A DNA stretch of 64,000 nucleotides, from NCBI RefSeq assembly GCF_041820985.1, contig NZ_JBGUAU010000027.1, forward strand, positions 1 to 64,000, in the 5' to 3' direction. Shown here one piece after another: positions 7,861-16,244 of the stretch. Under the pieces are notes generated by a model. That model made no database searches. It had not been told where the DNA came from and was given only the letters and a program-made list of their open reading frames with translations. The position numbers and the translations under genes were made by a program. Each line of letters begins with the position of its first letter. Within the stretch, counting starts at the first letter, position 1. Origin of the DNA: Evansella sp041820985. Its GTDB lineage: Bacteria > Bacillota > Bacilli > Bacillales > Salisediminibacteriaceae.

Positions 7861-8958
7861 TTAAATATATGAATTTAAAAACTCAGATAAAGCCAATACT
7901 GCTAATGACTGTCCGTATGGCATTTCCGTGATTTTAATATCTTTATAAAATTGCAGGTTATCCCCCATACCTGTACCAACAGATACCTTTTGTAGTGCAC
8001 CGTTATCTGCAGTTTCATTTATGATTCCTTGAATTGCTTTATGAGCTACTTCTTTATAATCTTGGCTTATATAGCGCTTATGCACACACTTTAAAATTCC
8101 ATAAGCAAATCCAGCAGTTGCAGATGCTTCCAAGTAAGATGTCTTGTCGTCTATTAATGTATGCCATAAACCACTTTCATCTTGATATTTTGCTAGAGCT
8201 TCAATTTGTCTTGTAAGGGTATCTACTAAAAAGTCTCGGAAGAAATCCCCTTCTTTTAGATCTAGTATCTCAATAATCTCTGGAATAGCGATCGTGATCC
8301 AGCAGTTACCTCTTGCCCATAACGCTTCTGCGTAGTTATGATTTTCTTCAAACGTCCACCCGTGGAACCAAAGACCCGTTTTTCTATCACTTAAGTATTT
8401 GATATGAATCAAAAATTGTTTTTTTGCTTCTTCAATATACTCAGGTCTATCAAAAAGAACTCCAATTTTCGCTAACGGAAGAACAGTCATCATCAATGTA
8501 TCGTCCCAAAGCTGATTCTTATTCTCCGGTCCGTATGTCATATGCTGTAAGCCATCTTCTTTCGTACGTGGCATATCATGCATAACCCACTCTGCCCATG
8601 TTTCTAAGTACGGAATTAATGTTTTATCCTTCGTATCTTCGTACAAGTATGCTAACGTAAGGAAAGGAGCCATTGTATTCACGTTTTTCGGTGGAACTCC
8701 CTCTTCAAAACGCGCTTCGAACCAATCATTCACGATGTCTAACGCTTTTTGATCTCCAGTCAGTCTCCAGTACTTATAGATACCATATAACCCAACACCT
8801 TGTGGCCAATTCCATACGTTCCAGCTCTTGTCATCAACAACTAAGCCATCAAAGTTTAAAAGGAATTCTCCTGTATTATCATTAATTGTTGTTAGATTAT
8901 TCATTAGTAAATGAATATTTTTTAGTACCTCTTTTTTTTCTATTGTAAGCTCTCCCAT
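7861..8958 (-). CDS. Glycoside hydrolase family 105, unsaturated rhamnogalacturonyl/glucuronyl hydrolase
   Basis: A 365-residue cytoplasmic protein (no signal peptide) with the (alpha/alpha)6-barrel pattern of GH105 enzymes such as YteR and YesR. These hydrate and remove the unsaturated sugar that pectin lyases leave at the non-reducing end of oligomers. The motif QLWDDTLMM places the expected catalytic aspartate at residue 152 or 153; WFHGW, NYAEALWARGNCW and the C-terminal MPYGQSLAVLAL are also typical. The start has GGAGGAG 6 bases upstream. It is monocistronic here and 42 kb from the secreted pectinase it could functionally follow. Exact oligomer specificity cannot be read from sequence. 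Confidence 0.88.
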   Translation of the reverse strand: MGELTIEKKEVLKNIHLLMNNLTTINDNTGEFLLNFDGLVVDDKSWNVWNWPQGVGLYGIYKYWRLTGDQKALDIVNDWFEARFEEGVPPKNVNTMAPFLTLAYLYEDTKDKTLIPYLETWAEWVMHDMPRTKEDGLQHMTYGPENKNQLWDDTLMMTVLPLAKIGVLFDRPEYIEEAKKQFLIHIKYLSDRKTGLWFHGWTFEENHNYAEALWARGNCWITIAIPEIIEILDLKEGDFFRDFLVDTLTRQIEALAKYQDESGLWHTLIDDKTSYLEASATAGFAYGILKCVHKRYISQDYKEVAHKAIQGIINETADNGALQKVSVGTGMGDNLQFYKDIKITEMPYGQSLAVLALSEFLNSYI

Positions 8959-9242
8959 GTTAACTCCTCCACATCACTTTTTAATAACGTTTTCAAAAGC
9001 ATATGTTGTAATTGTACCGAATGAAACTGGAAATAGTCAACAGATTCGGATATAAATAAAAATAAAACCAAGAAAGTGTGCTTGTTTTGACAAGATTTAT
9101 AGTTGTTGGTAATAATTGTTTTCCTCTCATGCAAAGAATGTTTCGCTCTGTTTTGGCAAAAATATAATTTACAGTATGATGTATGGTATAAGAAAACTGT
9201 CACAACACTGACAGCATCCTTATTTAGAGGAGATTGAAGAAA

Positions 9243-9785
9243 ATGAAGGGTTATCTAATTGACATCTGGGATGATTTCGATCCTGTTTATCAGAGGATTA
9301 GAAGGTTTTCTACAATTACATCGAAAGATAACATTCCTGTTTTTCGAGTTCATGTTAATAAATATCGTGGGCCAGAACAAGTACTTTCAGATGGAAGTAT
9401 CATCACCAAAGGAGATTATCTAGTTAGAATACATTTACATAACATACGGTTATTACAACACTTGTCTCTAATCAAATCAAAAACACGTAGAACCATGATG
9501 TTATACCAAATGGTAAGCGAGGCATTACCTGCCATTGCAAACTATATAAGAAACCATCAGCTCCATGATCAAATTAAAGCTATATGGGGAGTAACAATGT
9601 TGAACAAGCTAGTTGGTAGATTAGGCTTTGACACTAAACCGATACCTAACTTGTACTATCGATTATTAAAATACTCTTCTCAAATTCCCATTCACATTCT
9701 GTCAACAGGATCGTTCTCCAGTATATTTGAAAAAAGGAAAGTCAGTTATTTGTTTATGTCAAAAGATCGATTATTGAAAACATAA
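9243..9785 (+). CDS. YkoP-like protein of unknown function
   Basis: A soluble protein of about 180 residues. The first part (IWDDFDPVYQRIRRFSTI, then FRVHVNKYRGPEQVLSDGSIITKGDYLVRIHLHN) resembles the YkoP domain of Bacillus, found alone or next to polysaccharide deacetylases. No catalytic residues can be named. The ATG at 9243 is chosen because AGAGGAG ends 10 bases before it; an in-frame TTG at 9234 sits too close to that site. It is transcribed alone, convergently with gltC. Confidence 0.65.
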   Translation: MKGYLIDIWDDFDPVYQRIRRFSTITSKDNIPVFRVHVNKYRGPEQVLSDGSIITKGDYLVRIHLHNIRLLQHLSLIKSKTRRTMMLYQMVSEALPAIANYIRNHQLHDQIKAIWGVTMLNKLVGRLGFDTKPIPNLYYRLLKYSSQIPIHILSTGSFSSIFEKRKVSYLFMSKDRLLKT

Positions 9786-9851
9786 GTACTGTCTCTTTTA
9801 CACCATACTATAGTGTGTATTTCAAAGACATCTCCATTTGAAGTACTCACT

Positions 9852-10757
9852 TTAGTTCTGAAATCTATCCATTCGAGCAAAAAATCGTTTTAGAAAATCG
9901 TAGAATAATTTTTCTGTTGGAAGTAGTTCTCTTTCTTTCGGAGTGATTACTCCAACAGACCTTGTTACTCGTGGTTCTACCATTGGGATCTTCACAGTTA
10001 ATCGTGGTAAATTATCTATTAATGTTACTTCTGGCATAAGGGTTATACCTAAGCTAGCTGACACAAGACCCTTCAATGCATCAATATCATCACCTTCAAA
10101 TGCCACCCTTGGTTCAAACCCAACCTGTTTACAAGCGTTCACTACCATGTTTCGGAAAACAAAGCCTTCTGGTAATAAAATAAACGGCTCATCTTTCAGT
10201 TCTGGTAATGTTAAAAATGGTCTTTCTGCAAGTGGATGCTTGATCGGTAACAAAGCAACAATATTTTCGGTAAACAAAATACTACATTTTATTTTTTCGC
10301 GTTGTTTAGGTACAGGACCAATTAATGCGAGGTTGAAATCCCCCTTCTCTACACCGTCCATTAACTCATGATATAAAGCTTGTTTCAATTGAAACTTCGC
10401 TTCTGGATATAGTTCTCGAAAAGCAGAAATTGCAGTAGGTAATGTATATGCCGCCATACTGATAGGAAAGGCAATTCTCACGGTTCCTTTTTCCGGGTCC
10501 AAGTATTCTTTTACTTCTCGAGTAGCATCATGTATTACATTCGTTGCTTGCTTCATTCGTTCTAAGAATACCCTTCCAATCGGGGTTAATCTCACATTAC
10601 GCCCTTCACGAATAAACAAATCTACTCCTAGCTCTTTTTCAAGGTTGTAAATTTGTCTACTTACAGCTGATTGGGCAACATGTAACGATTCTGCTGCTTT
10701 TGTCACGTGTTCTAGTTTTGCAACCTCCATGAAATAGGTGATTTGTCTAAGTTCCAT
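9852..10757 (-). CDS. gltC: LysR-type regulator, GltC-like
   Basis: A 301-residue LysR-family protein. Residues 1-60 contain the winged helix-turn-helix (VTKAAESLHVAQSAVSRQIYNLEKELGVDLFIREGR), and the rest is a periplasmic-binding-fold effector domain. It is close to B. subtilis GltC over the full length, including EYLDP..GTVRI, LLPEGFVFRNM and DALKGLVSASLGITLMPE. GltC controls glutamate synthesis in response to 2-oxoglutarate and glutamate. The start is the ATG after GGAGGAAAGA; an upstream ATG at 10769 forms part of that ribosome binding site. It is divergent from gdhA rather than from gltAB. Confidence 0.88.
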   Translation of the reverse strand: MELRQITYFMEVAKLEHVTKAAESLHVAQSAVSRQIYNLEKELGVDLFIREGRNVRLTPIGRVFLERMKQATNVIHDATREVKEYLDPEKGTVRIAFPISMAAYTLPTAISAFRELYPEAKFQLKQALYHELMDGVEKGDFNLALIGPVPKQREKIKCSILFTENIVALLPIKHPLAERPFLTLPELKDEPFILLPEGFVFRNMVVNACKQVGFEPRVAFEGDDIDALKGLVSASLGITLMPEVTLIDNLPRLTVKIPMVEPRVTRSVGVITPKERELLPTEKLFYDFLKRFFARMDRFQN

Positions 10758-10814
10758 TCTTTCCTCCATTTAACATCAATCTCTTTTTGGCATCATTCTT
10801 ATCTATTCTTTATA

Positions 10815-10846
10815 TTGATTAGATCATTTTTTAATAATAAAATCAA
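10815..10846. promoter_or_regulatory. Candidate divergent promoter and operator between gltC and gdhA
   Basis: On the plus strand TTGATT (10815-10820), 17 bases, then TAAAAT (10838-10843) resembles a sigma-A promoter for gdhA. The same stretch is bounded by TTGATT and its complement AATCAA, an inverted repeat of the T-N11-A kind bound by LysR proteins. Binding by the neighbouring regulator is likely but not shown. Confidence 0.4.
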
Positions 10847-10968
10847 CCTTAACGGAAAATCTAACACATGAACGTTAATTCCTCTTACAAATTAGCTATT
10901 TCTAAGAGATTTATAATCAAAGTTTATTATAAAAAAGTTAGTGAACATTAAATGGAGGGGTAAATTAG

Positions 10969-12351
10969 ATGGCGATTTTAGTAAAAACGGAACAAGCAGA
11001 AGTAACAATTGTGAAAGAGTATGTAAATGATGTTTTTGAACAAGTAAAGAAGAGAAACCCCAATGAAGTTGAATTCCATCAAGCTGTAAAAGAAGTTTTT
11101 GATTCCTTAATACCAGTTCTTACGAAAAACACTAAATATATCCACCATGGTATTCTTGAAAGAATTGTTGAGCCAGAAAGAATGATAAGCTTTCGTGTAC
11201 CTTGGGTCGATGATCAAGGAAACGTAAAAGTAAACCGTGGATTCCGCGTACAATATAATAGTGCGATTGGACCATATAAAGGTGGACTTCGGTTTCACCC
11301 ATCTGTAAATGCAAGTATTATCAAGTTTCTAGGATTTGAGCAAATTTTTAAAAATGCTCTCACTGGTCAACCTATTGGTGGAGGAAAAGGTGGAGCAGAT
11401 TTTGATCCAAAAGGGAAGTCTGATGGGGAAATAATGCGCTTCACTCAAAGCTTTATGACGGAGCTTTCTAAATATATCGGACCAGATACGGATATTCCAG
11501 CTGGTGATATCGGTGTAGGTGCGAGAGAAATTGGTTACTTATTTGGTCAGTATAAAAAGATCCGTGGCGGTTACGAAGCAGGCGTCCTTACTGGTAAAGG
11601 TGTTGGTTATGGAGGCAGTCTAGGACGAAAAGAAGCTACTGGTTATGGAACAGTATACTTTGTAGATGAAATGTTAAAAGATAAAGGACTTAGTTTTTCA
11701 GGAAGTACAGTAATTGTATCTGGGTCTGGAAACGTTTCTATTTATGCTATAGAAAAAGCAGTTCAATTAGGTGCAAAGGTTGTGGCATGTAGTGACTCCA
11801 GCGGATATATCTATGACAAAAATGGCATTAACTTAGATACAGTCAAACAATTAAAAGAAGTAGAATATAAACGAATATCCGAATACGTAAATCACCATCC
11901 TGAAGCCGAATACCACGAAGGATGTGCTGGAATCTGGTCTATCCCTTGTGATATTGCATTGCCTTGTGCAACTCAGAACGAAATTGATGAAGCAGCTGCA
12001 AAACAACTTGTTGCGAATAATGTAAAAGCAATTGGTGAAGGAGCTAATATGCCTTCTACGTTAGAAGCAATTTCTGTTTTCTTAGAAAACGATGTACTAT
12101 TTGGACCAGCAAAAGCAGCAAATGCTGGTGGCGTGTCTGTTTCCGCTCTAGAGATGGCACAAAATAGCGGTAGAATTAGTTGGAGCTTTGAAGATGTGGA
12201 CAATAAACTTCAAGAAATTATGAAAGACATTTATGAAAGCAGCAAACGATCTGCAGCAGAGTATGATGTGCCAGGTAACTTTATCGTAGGCGCAAACATT
12301 TCTGGATTTACAAAAGTCGCAGATGCAATGATTTCTCAAGGAGTTATCTAA
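10969..12351 (+). CDS. gdhA: NADP-type glutamate dehydrogenase
   Basis: A 460-residue enzyme converting 2-oxoglutarate and ammonium to glutamate, usually with NADPH. The length, the N-terminal extension and the motifs SAIGPYKGGLRFHPSVN, GGGKGGADFDPKGKSD and DIPAGDIGVGAREIGYLFG are those of the hexameric biosynthetic (GdhA) subfamily, not of the shorter catabolic RocG/GudB type. The Rossmann dinucleotide fold starts near VIVSGSGNVS (about 247). The start has GGAGGGG 8 bases upstream. It is divergent from a GltC-like regulator, which suggests control by nitrogen or carbon status, and ends at a clear terminator. Confidence 0.93.
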   Translation: MAILVKTEQAEVTIVKEYVNDVFEQVKKRNPNEVEFHQAVKEVFDSLIPVLTKNTKYIHHGILERIVEPERMISFRVPWVDDQGNVKVNRGFRVQYNSAIGPYKGGLRFHPSVNASIIKFLGFEQIFKNALTGQPIGGGKGGADFDPKGKSDGEIMRFTQSFMTELSKYIGPDTDIPAGDIGVGAREIGYLFGQYKKIRGGYEAGVLTGKGVGYGGSLGRKEATGYGTVYFVDEMLKDKGLSFSGSTVIVSGSGNVSIYAIEKAVQLGAKVVACSDSSGYIYDKNGINLDTVKQLKEVEYKRISEYVNHHPEAEYHEGCAGIWSIPCDIALPCATQNEIDEAAAKQLVANNVKAIGEGANMPSTLEAISVFLENDVLFGPAKAANAGGVSVSALEMAQNSGRISWSFEDVDNKLQEIMKDIYESSKRSAAEYDVPGNFIVGANISGFTKVADAMISQGVI

Positions 12352-12410
12352 GAAGGCAAAGACCTAGTTTTAGATATACAATTAAAAACTTTGTCTTAAA
12401 TAAAATAAAC

Positions 12411-12444
12411 AACGTCGATGTTACCTCGTAGCATCGACGTTTTG
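12411..12444 (+). terminator. gdhA terminator
   Basis: AACGTCGATG pairs with CATCGACGTT around an 11-base loop, followed by TTTG. It overlaps the last codons of the convergent small gene. Confidence 0.85.
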
Positions 12445-12624
12445 TATGGGGATATTTAATGTATATAGTGTCTTTAAAAATTGTTGTTCTGAAAAATGAT
12501 GTTTCGGTGTAATCTCAAGGAAACTATTTGCTATAAATGTCGCATTACCTCTGTAAAATCCTACGAATACTCGTACTTTTTCTCTTTCATCTCGAGTTAA
12601 ATCTCGTCTAAACGTTATTTCCAT
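12421..12624 (-). CDS. Small hypothetical protein, 67 residues
   Basis: A short soluble protein starting MEITFRRDLTRDEREKVRVFVGFY. The start is the ATG after TGGAGGTTATATGTT; the frame stays open to an earlier ATG at 12642, but that one has no ribosome binding site. No family is recognised. It sits between the terminator of gdhA and the terminator of pfkA, so its promoter would have to lie within or read through the pfkA terminator region. Confidence 0.6.
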   Translation of the reverse strand: MEITFRRDLTRDEREKVRVFVGFYRGNATFIANSFLEITPKHHFSEQQFLKTLYTLNIPIQNVDATR

Positions 12625-12654
12625 AACATATAACCTCCACATAGTACTTTACCC

Positions 12655-12693
12655 AAAAAAAGGTAAAACCATACATACGTTTTACCTTTTTTT
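12655..12693 (-). terminator. pfkA terminator
   Basis: AAAAAAAGGTAAAAC and GTTTTACCTTTTTTT are complementary around a 9-base loop, with U-tracts in both directions. It lies 17 bases beyond the pfkA stop. Confidence 0.9.
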
Positions 12694-12709
12694 ATTACTT
12701 AGTATATTA

Positions 12710-13672
12710 TTATATTGATAACTCTTTAGATAATTGAATATATTCATCTAAATCTTTATGGTCTTTCTTTTGAAAAACATAGTCATAATCGTGAACAGAG
12801 ATCTCATTTTTTTCCAGACCAAGAGCTTTACCAGAAATACCTTCCATTAATAAATCAATCGCTTTTCCCCCTAGCCTTGAGCCTAGAATTCGGTCAAACA
12901 CGACAGGAGATCCCCCACGCTGAATATGTCCAAGAACAGTTACCCTAGAATCATACTCTGAATTTTCATTAATATAGGTTGCAAACTCTTCGGCAGTTCC
13001 AACGCCTTCTGCAACAATGATGATACTATGTTTTTTTCCTCTATCAAACCCTTTTTTCAAGCGTGTAACCATCTCCGCTTTATCCATCACGGTCTCTGGG
13101 ATAAAAATACTTTCTGCTCCTGTTGCTAAACCAGACCAAGCTGCAATATCCCCTGCATCTCTCCCCATTACTTCTATAACAAAGGATCTCTCATGAGATG
13201 TTGCTGTATCTCGAATTCGGTCTACTGCTTCAATAACTGTATTTATAGCAGTACTAAATCCTAATGTGAAATCAGTACCATTTATATCGTTATCTATGGT
13301 ACCTGGTATTCCAATTGTATTAATCCCCTTTTTATGTAAAGCTTGAGCACCTCGATACGAGCCATCTCCGCCGATAACAACAAGACTATCAATATCGTGC
13401 TTTGCTAGTTGCTCTAAAGCTTGCTGTTGCCCTTCTTCCGTTTTGAATCGTTCACTTCTCGCGGTTCCTAATATAGTTCCGCCACGATGGATAATACTAC
13501 CAACATCCTTTAGCTCTAACTTTTTTATATCTCCTTCCATTAATCCTTCATAGCCTCTGTATACACCATAGACATCAAGATTATGGTAAATTGCTTTTTT
13601 CGTTACAGCTCTAACAGCCGCATTCATTCCTGGTGAATCTCCACCACTTGTCATCACAGCAACTCTTTTCAA
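12710..13672 (-). CDS. pfkA: ATP-dependent 6-phosphofructokinase
   Basis: A 320-residue glycolytic enzyme that phosphorylates fructose 6-phosphate with ATP. Signature motifs are TSGGDSPGMNAAVRA (ATP site), GTIDNDINGTD (catalytic Asp), EVMGRDAGDIA (sugar-phosphate site) and HIQRGGSPVVFDRILGSRLG. The start is taken as TTG at 13672, giving the usual N-terminus MKRVAVMTSGG and 7 bases from AAAGGAG; the GTG at 13681 directly abuts that site. In B. subtilis pfkA is grouped with accD, accA and pyk; none of these is adjacent here. A second pfkA elsewhere in the genome cannot be excluded. Confidence 0.93.
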   Translation of the reverse strand: MKRVAVMTSGGDSPGMNAAVRAVTKKAIYHNLDVYGVYRGYEGLMEGDIKKLELKDVGSIIHRGGTILGTARSERFKTEEGQQQALEQLAKHDIDSLVVIGGDGSYRGAQALHKKGINTIGIPGTIDNDINGTDFTLGFSTAINTVIEAVDRIRDTATSHERSFVIEVMGRDAGDIAAWSGLATGAESIFIPETVMDKAEMVTRLKKGFDRGKKHSIIIVAEGVGTAEEFATYINENSEYDSRVTVLGHIQRGGSPVVFDRILGSRLGGKAIDLLMEGISGKALGLEKNEISVHDYDYVFQKKDHKDLDEYIQLSKELSI

Positions 13673-13696
13673 AGAAACCACTCCTTTTAAGTGAAA

Positions 13697-13724
13697 GTAT
13701 TATTTGTATGTACTATTTGTCAAA
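13697..13724 (-). promoter_or_regulatory. Likely pfkA promoter
   Basis: TTGACA, 16 bases, then AATACT lies about 25 bases upstream of the start codon on the minus strand, consistent with a sigma-A promoter and a short leader. Confidence 0.5.
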
Positions 13725-13910
13725 AATTACACGATACTTAGATACAGTCCATACTTAAATTATCCACAATACTGTTAATTTATTACTTCATGTTATTATT
13801 TGAAATCGGATATTACGAAATTTTATATGTTTAAGGTGATATCCTCAAAATACCCCTTTTAAAATTGAATCAAACTATAAAGGATACTAATTGTGTATGA
13901 TTATGTTCCC

Positions 13911-13960
13911 TTCGCTACTGCAAGCTCTCTTTCCTAGGTGCGCTGATGAGCTATATGGTT
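13911..13960 (-). repeat. Dispersed E-family repeat, partial
   Basis: The plus strand reads TTCGCTAC.GC..GCTC.CTTTCCTAGG, closely matching the copy at 29790-29845. The surrounding gap (13725-14075) contains no gene and no other recognisable feature. Confidence 0.5.
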
Positions 13961-14075
13961 TCCACTCATTCTAAAGGATGTACATAGTACTTATCTACTT
14001 CAAGACGTATCCTCATTAATCAACAACGTACAACTATTTCATTGGCAGACGTGTTGCCCCTGAAGGAAACTTCAT

Positions 14076-15428
14076 TTACCCGATAATAACTCTCTCTTTT
14101 GGGTAATGATATAGTTCTGTCGTTGTTTTTCCTCGAATGATAAATAGAAAGGAAAAGATTCCTATTCTCCCAATAAACATGAGGAAGATAATCACAATCT
14201 TGCCAGGAGTACTTAGCTCGGGAGTAATCCCCATAGATAACCCTGTTGTTCCGAAGGCGGAGCTCACTTCATAAACAATTGCCATTAGAGGAAATGATTC
14301 CGTATTGGCTAGAAGTATTACCGCAGTTCCACAGAGCATAACCGCAACTGAGATTACCACAAAGGATTTCATAATATCCTCTGTATCTATCTCCCGTTTA
14401 AATATCTTCACCGATTGTCTGCCACGAGCAAATGCAAAAATCGCTAAAATGGCAATAGCAAATGTTGTAGTTCTAATCCCTCCGCCAACACTGCTAGGTG
14501 AAGCACCAATAAACATAAGAAGACTTTGGACCAATTGAGTAGAAACGGTAAACTCACTTACATCCATTGTTGCTAAACCACCATTTCTCGTTGTAACAGA
14601 TTGAAAGAGTGCAAAGAAAAGGGATTCATGCCAAGACTTATCCGTGAAAAAATGACTTCTATCAAAATAATAAATCAAAAGTGTTCCAATAAGAACTAAA
14701 ATGAAAAAAGTGATTGTTGTAATTTTTGTAAATAAAGAGAAGTGAAATTTTTCTCTTGATCTCATACTCTCTTTTATTTCTAATAAAACGGGAAAACCTA
14801 TTGCTCCGAATATTAACAGAAGCATATTTATAGATTGGACAAAATAATCTTTTGCAAAAGGTGCCAAGGACTCCCCTGTAATATCAAAACCAGCATTCGT
14901 TGCGGCACTTACAGCCCCAAAGAAACCTTGTAAATAAGCCTCTTGCCAAGTTGGATAATAGTTTAGAAAGTAAGTACCTAATATCACTGTTCCAATTGCT
15001 TCAATTATTAAAAATAATAGTAATATTTGGAGCATTAGTTGAACAAGTCCTGAAAAGGTGTGCCGATTTTGATCCGTCATTATTAATTGTCTTTCGCGAA
15101 AACCAATTTTCCTTCCTAAAAGAACCCAAATAAAGGTACCAAGAGTCATTATTCCTATACCACCAAACTGAAGAATAAAAGCTAGAATAAAGACACCTGT
15201 TACGCTGAACGTTTCTGCAGTGGAAACAACGGTTAATCCTGTAACACTTATGGCACTGACTGCAGTAAAAATAGCATTAATGAACGACCATTCTACACCT
15301 GGATTTAACGCAATTGGTAAGCTTAAAAGAATCGTAGATAAGAAAACGGCAGCAACATAGAATATCACGATTATTTGTACAGAAGTTAACTTTATCGAAT
15401 TGACTTTCGTTACTCCAAAGTTCACCAT
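14076..15428 (-). CDS. ktrD: Potassium uptake channel subunit, KtrD/TrkH family
   Basis: A 450-residue membrane protein with four M1-P-M2 repeats. The pore loops carry the expected selectivity-filter glycines in SVTGLT, NAGFD, TRNGG and TTGLS. These channels import K+ together with a cytoplasmic RCK subunit (KtrA or KtrC), which is not encoded nearby. The ribosome binding site is weak, and the ATG overlaps the stop codon of a short upstream frame, so translation is probably coupled. About 300 bases upstream lies a ydaO/yuaA-type riboswitch, known to switch off K+ importers when c-di-AMP is high. Confidence 0.9.
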   Translation of the reverse strand: MVNFGVTKVNSIKLTSVQIIVIFYVAAVFLSTILLSLPIALNPGVEWSFINAIFTAVSAISVTGLTVVSTAETFSVTGVFILAFILQFGGIGIMTLGTFIWVLLGRKIGFRERQLIMTDQNRHTFSGLVQLMLQILLLFLIIEAIGTVILGTYFLNYYPTWQEAYLQGFFGAVSAATNAGFDITGESLAPFAKDYFVQSINMLLLIFGAIGFPVLLEIKESMRSREKFHFSLFTKITTITFFILVLIGTLLIYYFDRSHFFTDKSWHESLFFALFQSVTTRNGGLATMDVSEFTVSTQLVQSLLMFIGASPSSVGGGIRTTTFAIAILAIFAFARGRQSVKIFKREIDTEDIMKSFVVISVAVMLCGTAVILLANTESFPLMAIVYEVSSAFGTTGLSMGITPELSTPGKIVIIFLMFIGRIGIFSFLFIIRGKTTTELYHYPKERVIIG

Positions 15429-15478
15429 AACTCACTATTACCTTGTTTTGTGCTAATATACGCTAATGCTTTATCCAC
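15422..15478 (-). CDS. Short leader frame coupled to ktrD, 18 residues
   Basis: GAGGAG is followed after 9 bases by GTG and an 18-codon frame (MDKALAYISTKQGNSELW) whose TGA overlaps the start of the channel gene (ATGGTGA). An ATG three codons earlier (15487) abuts the same site. Because the channel gene itself has a poor ribosome binding site, ribosomes finishing this frame probably restart on it. No function for the peptide is suggested. Confidence 0.5.
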   Translation of the reverse strand: MDKALAYISTKQGNSELW

Positions 15479-15570
15479 TTTGTTCATCTCCTCAAATACA
15501 AAAAAGACTAATCTCGATGTAGGGCATTAAAAAGGTAGGTTTTGAGTTTCCCCTTTTCTTTGCGCCTTAA

Positions 15571-15594
15571 AGAAGAGTCTGAATCAGACCTTCT
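15571..15594 (-). promoter_or_regulatory. Hairpin between riboswitch and ktrD, possible expression platform
   Basis: AGAAGGTCTGA and TCAGACTCTTCT pair with one bulge on the minus strand, followed by a short run TTTAA rather than a clear U-tract. It could be the terminator element of the upstream riboswitch, but the weak U-tract leaves this open. Confidence 0.35.
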
Positions 15595-15737
15595 CTCTTG
15601 AAATAAGAACAGGAAATAAATGGTAAAGTAGTTAGTCACCCAGTCTACCATAACGAAAACCGAAGTTTTTTATACTTTAACCCTTTAGCAACTCTACATA
15701 TTCGTAAAGTATAAATATAAGTTTTCTTCTGTTCCCT

Positions 15738-15877
15738 TTGTAACGCTTACGAAGTTAGCTGTCGGATTAGGAGTTGAGAGTACCCCTTCATAAAAATGAT
15801 TCACCCCAAGATAAAGAGTTCTTCCTCTTTACCAAAGTGGTTCCTCCGTTTTGTATAACAAATTCAGCGATATAAGG
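15738..15877 (-). promoter_or_regulatory. c-di-AMP riboswitch (ydaO/yuaA class)
   Basis: Read on the minus strand the region has the ordered conserved blocks of this class: CGCTGAAT, GGAGGAACCA, TTGGGGTGAATC, GAAGGGGTACT, CTAATCCGACAGCTAAC and a closing CGTAAGCG that pairs with the start. The class binds cyclic di-AMP and turns off downstream genes, commonly potassium transport and cell-wall genes. The next minus-strand gene is the KtrD-type channel, a fitting target. Bases 15878-16021 hold the upstream promoter region and nothing else recognisable. Confidence 0.9.
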
Positions 15878-16021
15878 TTTTTATTTACTTTTATAATCGT
15901 AATTTACTCCTAGTTCACGACACTGTCAATAGAAATATTTTCAACAATTTAGTGACAAAAGTACTATCTCTTACTTATAATTAATGTGAGTAGATACTAA
16001 CAAAAAGGGTGGCTGATCATA

Positions 16022-16189
16022 ATGAAATTAGAAGAGAAATTACCTTATTTCGATGGAAGTGGACTTCAGTTTATTCAACCATTAAAGAATGCGAGTCAAC
16101 AAGACTATGTGAGTAAACCAAATTTATTTCCGAACACAATTTACCCAAAGCACCCTTACTTTCCTTATGTACATAACGAAAAAAACTAG
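16022..16189 (+). CDS. Small hypothetical protein, 55 residues
   Basis: ATG at 16022 preceded by GGGTGG opens a 55-codon frame closed by TAG and directly followed by a terminator. The product is polar, rich in Tyr, Pro and Asn (KPNLFPNTIYPKHPYFPYVH), without a membrane segment or cysteines. No family is recognised. The compact promoter-gene-terminator layout argues for a real gene. Confidence 0.55.
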   Translation: MKLEEKLPYFDGSGLQFIQPLKNASQQDYVSKPNLFPNTIYPKHPYFPYVHNEKN

Positions 16190-16190
16190 A

Positions 16191-16240
16191 AAAAAGTGGT
16201 GTGTTTCAAAAGTTTAAGCCTTTGGAGCACACCATTTTTA
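16191..16240 (+). terminator. Terminator of the 55-residue gene
   Basis: AAAAAGTGGTGTG and CACACCATTTTT pair around a 24-base loop; the U-tract follows on the plus strand. Confidence 0.75.
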
Positions 16241-16244
16241 TTTT

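Noticed and set aside
8940..9203. 87-codon minus-strand frame upstream of the GH105 gene
   Set aside because: Composition is not protein-like, it overlaps the GH105 start region in another frame and has no start signals.
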